From JADKHC01 sp047600805 (GTDB taxonomy: Bacteria > Verrucomicrobiota > Verrucomicrobiia > Opitutales > Opitutaceae): DNA of 64,000 nt. This document shows, one piece after another, positions 59,121 through 64,000 of this stretch (its first letter is position 1; every line of letters begins with the position of its first letter). The stretch spans positions 3,038,001-3,102,000 of the forward strand of contig JASGKG010000001.1 in NCBI GenBank assembly GCA_047600805.1. Reading direction: 5' to 3'. The position numbers and the translations under genes are program-made. The notes under the pieces are model-generated. The model made no database searches and was not told the origin of the DNA. It was given only the letters and a program-made list of their open reading frames with translations.

Positions 59121-59171
59121 ATGCGGTCGGAGCTCCGGATGGAGCCTGCTGCCGAATCAAGTAGATAACCG

Positions 59172-59201
59172 CCAATTTGCTGTAAAAACAGCACGAATTG
59201 G
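59172..59201. other. hairpin between the M48 peptidase and NERD genes
   Basis: CCAATTTGCTGT (59172-59183) pairs with ACAGCA and AATTGG (59188-59193, 59196-59201), 12 bp with a 2-base bulge and a 4-base loop. No T-tract follows on the plus strand (TTCGTC), so it is at best a weak terminator or an RNA-stability element. Confidence 0.4.
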
Positions 59202-59295
59202 TTCGTCAAACCCTGGTGAAAATGGCCGGAGCTGCGCCACTTGCCTCGACTACCGCGGTCCACCCGCACACGTTCCTCTCAGCCTTCTAACGCCT

Positions 59296-60180
59296 ATGAA
59301 TTCCTCAAGTTTCGCGTATCTGGTGGCCTATATTCTCATCTATTTCGGAGTTGTCGGTGGCATTTGGGTTTGGCGGGTTAAGCAACGCTCCGAACGTTCT
59401 CCGGTCGTCGAAAAGCTCATGCGAGCTCCGGGCGAGAGCTATCGCCGCAAACTGTCGGACTTCGACGACCTCCTGATGCTTCACCTCACCGGCACGGCAC
59501 TGGTGCCGCTGTTGGTGATGGTCGTTGGTTTCTGGATCATCAGCGGCATTCCCGGCCCTTACCAAACGCTTGCATTGATCATCCTGCTGGCGCTGCTCGC
59601 AGTCGCGCTCTACTTCGCGGCGCAATGGTTGATCAAAATCCTCGATCAGCGATACGATTACCGGATCGGCTATTTCGGCGAACGCGAGGTCGGCGAGGCG
59701 ATCGACGCGCTGCGCACGAAAGGTTTCCAGGTTTTCCACAATGTACCGGCCAGCGAAGCCCAGCCGATTTTCCATCTCGATCACGTGGTGGTCGGTTCCA
59801 CGGGCGTTTTCGCGATTCAAACCAAAGCTCGCACCCGTGGAAAACCCCGCCCCGGCTTTGCCGAGCACAAGATCATCTTCGACGGCCAGAAACTCGTTTA
59901 TCCGTGGGGCGACGATTTCCAGGGGCTTGAATTTGCACGCGATCGCGCGATCTGGCTCGAAAGCTGGCTCGCTCAAATCCTCGGACGCCAAGTGCCCGTT
60001 CAGCCGATTTTGGCTTTCCCAGGTTGGTGGGTCGAGGAGCACGCGATCAACACCGTGCGCGTGCTGAATCCCAAGCAGATCGCCGCCGTCGTAAATCGGA
60101 ACACTCCGATGCTGACGGAGGAACAGGTTGACCTCGTCACCAAGCAGCTCGAGAGCCGCTGCCGCGATGTAACTTTCTAG
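59296..60180 (+). CDS. membrane protein with NERD (nuclease-related) domain
   Basis: A 294-residue protein. An N-terminal span (YLVAYILIYFGVVGGIWVW) and a pair near residues 63-110 (GTALVPLLVMVVGFWIISGI, LALIILLALLAVALYFAA) precede the NERD domain from about residue 128. Visible there are GYFGEREVGEAIDALRTKGF, the Asp in FHLDHVVVGSTGVFAIQTKA, and the QTK lysine, matching the restriction-endonuclease-like core. Whether it cuts DNA is not known for this form. It is followed by a strong terminator, so its unit ends here. Confidence 0.87.
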   Translation: MNSSSFAYLVAYILIYFGVVGGIWVWRVKQRSERSPVVEKLMRAPGESYRRKLSDFDDLLMLHLTGTALVPLLVMVVGFWIISGIPGPYQTLALIILLALLAVALYFAAQWLIKILDQRYDYRIGYFGEREVGEAIDALRTKGFQVFHNVPASEAQPIFHLDHVVVGSTGVFAIQTKARTRGKPRPGFAEHKIIFDGQKLVYPWGDDFQGLEFARDRAIWLESWLAQILGRQVPVQPILAFPGWWVEEHAINTVRVLNPKQIAAVVNRNTPMLTEEQVDLVTKQLESRCRDVTF

Positions 60181-60206
60181 GTTGCCAATAGGTTCAGGGG
60201 AATGCA

Positions 60207-60246
60207 CGAGCCGGTGTTGCTATACGCGACGCCGGCTCGCGTTTTT
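60207..60246 (+). terminator. intrinsic terminator after the NERD gene
   Basis: CGAGCCGG (60207-60214) pairs with CCGGCTCG (60232-60239). An inner GTTGC/GCGAC stem extends the helix, and CGTTTTT follows. It covers an apparent ATG at 60202, so the sufE start must lie downstream. Confidence 0.88.
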
Positions 60247-60270
60247 CGGGAAATCCGCTGCTGTGAAAAC

Positions 60271-60702
60271 GTGCACCTCGCAGAAAGACACCAGCAGCTG
60301 GTCGAAGATTTAAGCGTGATCCCCGATCACCACGAACGTCTCGCCGCCATCGTCGCCCGCTCCCATAAAAACGCCGCACTCACCTCCGCCGAGCACAACT
60401 CAACCAATCGCGTGCTCGGGTGCCAATCGGCAGTATGGCTCGTCGGCGAGCTACAGCCGGACGGCACACTGCAGCTTCGCTGCGACGCCGACTCTCCAAT
60501 GGTCAAAGGGCTGGTGAAGCTTTTGTGCGAAGCCTATTCCGGCGGCCGACCGTCCGAGATCGCCGCGACGGAGCCGGCCTTCCTGGAAGAACTCGATCTC
60601 TTGCGCAATTTATCCCCCACCCGGCGCAATGGTCTCCTCGCCGTTCGCGCCCGCATTCGCGAACTCGCGATGCAAGCCGCAGGCGCACAAAATATCGCTT
60701 GA
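60271..60702 (+). CDS. sufE: SufE family cysteine-desulfurase sulfur acceptor
   Basis: Takes the persulfide from SufS and passes sulfur to the Fe-S scaffold. It has 143 residues from GTG 60271 (MHLAERHQQLVEDLSVIPD), which matches the family start; an ATG at 60202 lies in a terminator hairpin. The active-site Cys is in RVLGCQSAVWL near residue 51, followed by DSPMVKGLVKLLCEAYSGGR and the end LSPTRRNGLLAVRARIRELA. No suf genes are adjacent. Confidence 0.9.
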   Translation: MHLAERHQQLVEDLSVIPDHHERLAAIVARSHKNAALTSAEHNSTNRVLGCQSAVWLVGELQPDGTLQLRCDADSPMVKGLVKLLCEAYSGGRPSEIAATEPAFLEELDLLRNLSPTRRNGLLAVRARIRELAMQAAGAQNIA

Positions 60703-60735
60703 GCTCCCGCCACGCTTCCGACCGAAAGACCTGCA

Positions 60736-61602
60736 ATGCCTTTGTCGTACATAGACGCCCATAACCATCTGCAGGATGAATGGCTCGCACCCCATCTGGA
60801 TGAAGTCGCGCAACAGCTGACTGCACTGGGACTGCACGCCGCCGTCGTGAACGGCACTTGCGAGGGCGACTGGCCGCGCGTTTCCGAACTGTCGCGACAA
60901 TTCCGCTGGATCAAACCGAGTTTCGGACTTCATCCCTGGCATGTGGGGAACCGAACCAAAAACTGGCGCGAAAATCTCCAGGCCGTACTCGCTGCACACC
61001 CTGACGCCGCGATCGGTGAAATCGGTTTGGACCGCTGGATTCTCGAACGCGCTCGCCCCGACGATCCGCGGCTCACCGGTCTGCGGCGAGCACCGCTCGA
61101 GGAGCAGATCGCGGTATTCACGGACCAGCTACAGTGGGCGGCTTCCGAAAATCGTGCGGTGACTATTCACTGCTTGGACGCTTGGGGTGCGCTCGCGGAC
61201 ACTCTTCGCACGGCCAGACTCCCGGCGCGCGGTTTTTTGCTGCACGCGTATTCCGGGGCGGCAGAGATGGTGAAGGCGTTTGCGGAACGTGGCGCTTACT
61301 TTTCCTTCAATGGTTCGTTTTTGGCTGAACGCTACGCGAGGCATCGAGACACGTTTAAAGCCGTTCCGCTCGACCGGCTGCTCGTGGAAACAGACGCACC
61401 CGCGATGCCACTTCCCCAACCTTGGCGCACCTACAAATTGCCACCAAGTTCCGACGGCAGCACCATCAACCACCCTGGAAATATTGAAGCCGCGTACACC
61501 GGCCTCGCCGCACTGATCGGCGTAGCGAAAGAGGCGCTGGTAGAAACAGTGCGCGAGAATTTCGAACGCCTGTTCGGCGCGACCAGCGCATCAACGCGTT
61601 GA
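60736..61602 (+). CDS. TatD family metal-dependent hydrolase
   Basis: A TIM-barrel deoxyribonuclease-type metalloenzyme. It has 288 residues. Metal ligands are visible in IDAHNHLQD (residues 6-14), Glu in IGEIGLDRW near residue 96, His in VTIHCLDAWG, His in FLLHAYSGAAEM, and Asp in LLVETDAPAMPLP near residue 216. The substrate is unknown; TatD proteins act as 3'-5' exonucleases in some bacteria. It starts 33 bases after sufE and overlaps the convergent GH105 gene by 12 bases. Confidence 0.93.
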   Translation: MPLSYIDAHNHLQDEWLAPHLDEVAQQLTALGLHAAVVNGTCEGDWPRVSELSRQFRWIKPSFGLHPWHVGNRTKNWRENLQAVLAAHPDAAIGEIGLDRWILERARPDDPRLTGLRRAPLEEQIAVFTDQLQWAASENRAVTIHCLDAWGALADTLRTARLPARGFLLHAYSGAAEMVKAFAERGAYFSFNGSFLAERYARHRDTFKAVPLDRLLVETDAPAMPLPQPWRTYKLPPSSDGSTINHPGNIEAAYTGLAALIGVAKEALVETVRENFERLFGATSASTR

Positions 61603-62736
61603 TTCCGCGCGCTGAGCGAGTTTGTACATCTCACTCCCCGCGAGCAGGAACGCACCGACGGCGTAAATCTCGCTATTCGTGACATCGAACTTTTTCGGAT
61701 CCGCGCCAACCGGCTGCGCATGGGTGAGCTTCCCTTGCGGAGTCACACAACCAACCAATCCGTGCCAAGCTTTGATCGCCGCGGAGCCGTAAGGTTCTAA
61801 AGGCAACAAGCCCTCGTTTACTCCGTACGCGAACGCATAGCAGTAAAAGCCCGTGCCGCTCGACTCGGAGATCGGGTAATGCGCCGGGTCGAGCAAACTA
61901 CTCCGCCACATCCCATCGTTTCCCTGGCACGCCAGCAACGCCGCAGCCATTTCGCGAAACTGCTGCTCGAAGCGCGGGCGCGAGGAATGATCAGCCGGCA
62001 AGTATTGCAACACCCTTACCAAACCGCCCATGACCCAACCATTTCCTCTAGACCAAAAAATCTTACGCCCGTTTGCCTCACGATCCTTGAAGTACGTGTT
62101 GTCGCGAAAATAAAGATGCTCCTCCTTGTCGTAGAGGTAGTCAGACGTTTTCCACCAGCGCTCCACGGCGAACTCCATGTAAGCTTTGTTGCCCGTCGCT
62201 GCGTATAGCCGCATCCAAACCGGCGGAGCCATGAACAACGCATCGCACCAGCACCACTCGTCGCGACGAGCTGATTCGGTCTGAAACTCCAAGCTATGGT
62301 TCGGCGGGTTCTTGAGGATCGCGTCGAACTGTCGCTTCACGTCCGCGAGCATCTTCGGATCGCGGTGCCGCATATAGAGCTCCAGGTACGCCTGGCCGAC
62401 ACACTGATCGTCCGCGTAGTAACGATACCGGCCCAATTGCCAGTTGCTCACGCGATCGCACATCTCCACAAACCAGTTCTCGTATTCAACCGATCCAGTC
62501 GTAAGAGATAAAGCGGATATACCCGCGTAGAGTGCGCCCATCTGCCAGTCGGTCGGCTTTTCTTTGATTTTCGACGACATTTGCCACCGCCCGACCCGGT
62601 GCATCGCTTTCAAGACCGACTTGGCTGTCAGCGCCGGCGCCTCCGTTGAAGCCGGCGCGCTTACCTCTTGGGCGCACACCCGGCAAAACAGCAAAACCAG
62701 AAGGGCAAAGAGTCGAAGCTGCGTGGGACGCCGCAT
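61591..62736 (-). CDS. secreted GH105 unsaturated rhamnogalacturonyl hydrolase
   Basis: Removes the unsaturated uronic sugar from oligosaccharides made by pectin or rhamnogalacturonan lyases. It has 381 residues. A signal peptide (RLFALLVLLFCRVCAQE) sends it to the periplasm. The (alpha/alpha)6-barrel shows DWQMGALYAG, DDQCVGQAYLELY, and the catalytic Asp in WCWCDALFMAPPVWMRLYAA near residue 165. Further motifs are FWSRGNGWVMGGLVRVLQYL and SGTGFYCYAFAYGVN. GH88 is a less likely alternative. With its neighbours it forms a carbohydrate-use cluster. Confidence 0.9.
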   Translation of the reverse strand: MRRPTQLRLFALLVLLFCRVCAQEVSAPASTEAPALTAKSVLKAMHRVGRWQMSSKIKEKPTDWQMGALYAGISALSLTTGSVEYENWFVEMCDRVSNWQLGRYRYYADDQCVGQAYLELYMRHRDPKMLADVKRQFDAILKNPPNHSLEFQTESARRDEWCWCDALFMAPPVWMRLYAATGNKAYMEFAVERWWKTSDYLYDKEEHLYFRDNTYFKDREANGRKIFWSRGNGWVMGGLVRVLQYLPADHSSRPRFEQQFREMAAALLACQGNDGMWRSSLLDPAHYPISESSGTGFYCYAFAYGVNEGLLPLEPYGSAAIKAWHGLVGCVTPQGKLTHAQPVGADPKKFDVTNSEIYAVGAFLLAGSEMYKLAQRAESTR

Positions 62737-62810
62737 GCCTGAAGCAAAGCCCGATTTGCCGCGAGGGTCAAAACGTTAACTCCGGGCTGGGGATCCGCGA
62801 AGACTCCCAC

Positions 62811-63497
62811 TTATTTTGGAGCGTGCTGCAGCTCGGCCGGCCGCAACGCTTTCGGATGAAAGCGAATTTCGCTGATCGCGCCCTTATACCAATAAACACG
62901 ATTTTGACGGACACCGACTGAGATTTGGCCGTCGATCATCGGCAAAAAGTCCACCGGGCCTTCCAATTCTTTCTCTCCATCAACGTAACTCGACATCGCC
63001 TTGCCGTCGTAGACTAACGCCACCCAATACCATTTGTCGGTGGCGTGCAGTTTGGCAAAATCGAACAAGGTGCGATTACGTTCAGCGTCGGTCCGGAGAT
63101 AAGTGTCGAGCGCCCAGTGACCGTCGCGCGTGACACGCGTTTCCACCATGGCACGCCGGCCGGCCGAATCCTCGATGTGAATGAAGCGTTGAGCTTCATC
63201 GCCGGAGCCATCGGGTTTTATCAGAACCTCGATCGTAAATTGCTGCCAACCGATGAGCGGATTACGCGGAACGAATACCCCGTCGCTCTTGCCGTCGAAA
63301 ATCAGAGCCGTAACGCCGTTCTCCGTCTTCACCACTGGATTTCCGAGCACTTCGCAGTCGGCCCCGTCGACGGTCCGCGGGTTCTCCAGTTTCCATACGG
63401 CCGACGCGGGGGCAGCGTGAGATTTCCTCGACGCCTCCGCGCCCCCACACCCGGTCAACAGAACCAAAATCACCGGCCAAACTTTGGAGAACGTCAT
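62811..63497 (-). CDS. lipoprotein with LamG / concanavalin-A-like domain
   Basis: A 228-residue lipoprotein. The lipobox LLTGC places the acylated Cys at residue 17. The remainder is one LamG-type jelly roll: ALIFDGKSDGVFVPRNPLIG, WQQFTIEVLIKPDGSG, WYWVALVYDGKAMSSYVDGE and VYWYKGAISEIRFHPKAL are the usual strands. Such domains bind or position sugars. It lies 74 bases before GH105 on the same strand and probably serves the same polysaccharide. Confidence 0.87.
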   Translation of the reverse strand: MTFSKVWPVILVLLTGCGGAEASRKSHAAPASAVWKLENPRTVDGADCEVLGNPVVKTENGVTALIFDGKSDGVFVPRNPLIGWQQFTIEVLIKPDGSGDEAQRFIHIEDSAGRRAMVETRVTRDGHWALDTYLRTDAERNRTLFDFAKLHATDKWYWVALVYDGKAMSSYVDGEKELEGPVDFLPMIDGQISVGVRQNRVYWYKGAISEIRFHPKALRPAELQHAPK

Positions 63498-63522
63498 ACC
63501 TGTGAATCAGTGAAAAGCATAG

Positions 63523-63556
63523 CCGGCACGCCGCCCACAAAAAAACGGCGTACCGG
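63523..63556 (-). terminator. possible terminator between the oxidoreductase and LamG genes
   Basis: CCGGCACGCCG (63523-63533) and CGGCGTACCGG (63546-63556) pair with one internal mismatch. The loop is T-rich on the minus strand and CTATGCTTTTC follows. Termination is plausible but not strong. Confidence 0.35.
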
Positions 63557-63568
63557 ATTTTGGGGGAA

Positions 63569-64000
63569 CTAAGAAATTGATGAGGCCGCGGGCATCGGCA
63601 GCCGTTGGTCGTGGGTTGGCATCGGAGCGTAAGCCGGACGCTTGAGGCCGCGAACCAAGTCGGCGATCGCCACCGACTGGCCGGTTTCGAAGCAGCGGTT
63701 TGCCGCAATGCCCACGAGGCACGAATAGGCACCTGCGTGTTCGTTGGAGGCGCGGAGATATTTGTCGGTTGGAGCGTCTTGGCCGAAAATCTCCTTCAAC
63801 ATGACAGTGTCGCCGCCGCCGTGTCCGCCCACACCGCTCCACGGTTCGATTTCTCGGGCCGGGCCACGCAGCGGTATGACACGCGTCGTGATACCGCCAG
63901 GTTTTATGCCGCCCTGAACCGTGTCGGTTCCGTTGACGTAAATGCTTTCCACGATCGTGTGCTCGAGCCGGCCCTTGGTGCCGTTGAACGCGATGTGGTA
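63569..64000 (-). CDS. Gfo/Idh/MocA family oxidoreductase, C-terminal part (cut by window edge)
   Basis: The reading frame is open to the last base of the window; 143 codons are seen. The fragment starts YHIAFNGTKGRLEHTIVES, a segment typical of the substrate domain of secreted Gfo/Idh/MocA sugar oxidoreductases. It continues IPLRGPAREIEPWSGVGGHG, SCLVGIAANRCFETGQSVAI and LVRGLKRPAYAPMP. The NAD-binding N-terminus is outside the window. It stands upstream of the LamG lipoprotein and GH105 genes on the same strand, in keeping with sugar catabolism. Confidence 0.85.
   Translation of the reverse strand, partial: YHIAFNGTKGRLEHTIVESIYVNGTDTVQGGIKPGGITTRVIPLRGPAREIEPWSGVGGHGGGDTVMLKEIFGQDAPTDKYLRASNEHAGAYSCLVGIAANRCFETGQSVAIADLVRGLKRPAYAPMPTHDQRLPMPAASSIS

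Overview
The window is a bacterial chromosome segment dominated by the translation and transcription core. Protein sequences, gene content and the absence of rpmD, infA and rpmJ from their usual places suggest a Verrucomicrobiota bacterium of the Opitutaceae type. That is an inference from family resemblance, not a computed placement. The right end carries polysaccharide-degradation genes of the kind common in that group.

Region by region. 1-1132: nucleotide-sugar genes (UDP-glucuronate decarboxylase and the first codons of a downstream gene). 1338-1988: a small outer-membrane barrel with its own terminator. 2043-5216: tgt facing away from a short plus-strand group (trpG/pabA, nrdR, an unknown gene, a HIT protein). 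5330-9650: a tight minus-strand operon pdxJ-acpS-unknown-nnr-dprA with overlapping start and stop codons. 9750-11820: a VC0807-type membrane protein converging on citrate synthase. 11974-17290: guaA-hisD-hisC-hisB-hisH. 17923-50914: one long minus-strand block, read right to left as tRNA-Thr, tuf, tRNA-Trp, secE, nusG, rplKAJL, rpoBC, then rpsL-rpsG-fusA, the S10, spc and alpha operons, ending at a strong terminator after rplQ. 51012-55638: an ExbB/ExbD proton-channel cluster with a large TPR protein. 55780-61602: plus-strand lemA, a membrane protein, an M48 metalloprotease, a NERD-domain protein, sufE and tatD. 61591-64000: a minus-strand carbohydrate cluster (GH105 hydrolase, LamG lipoprotein, Gfo/Idh/MocA oxidoreductase running off the edge).

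The most notable points are these. rplD (L4) is split by a +1 frameshift in a run of 11 C, probably a base-calling error. The gene between secY and map is a shrunken adenylate kinase without P-loop, AMP-site residues or LID. Tgt lacks all three zinc-binding cysteines while keeping its catalytic aspartates. Several ribosomal proteins of one locus carry Ala/Pro/Lys-rich tails. A 1.17-kb gene-free gap between rpoC and rpsL holds two strong terminators on the same strand. I found no clear new multi-gene system.
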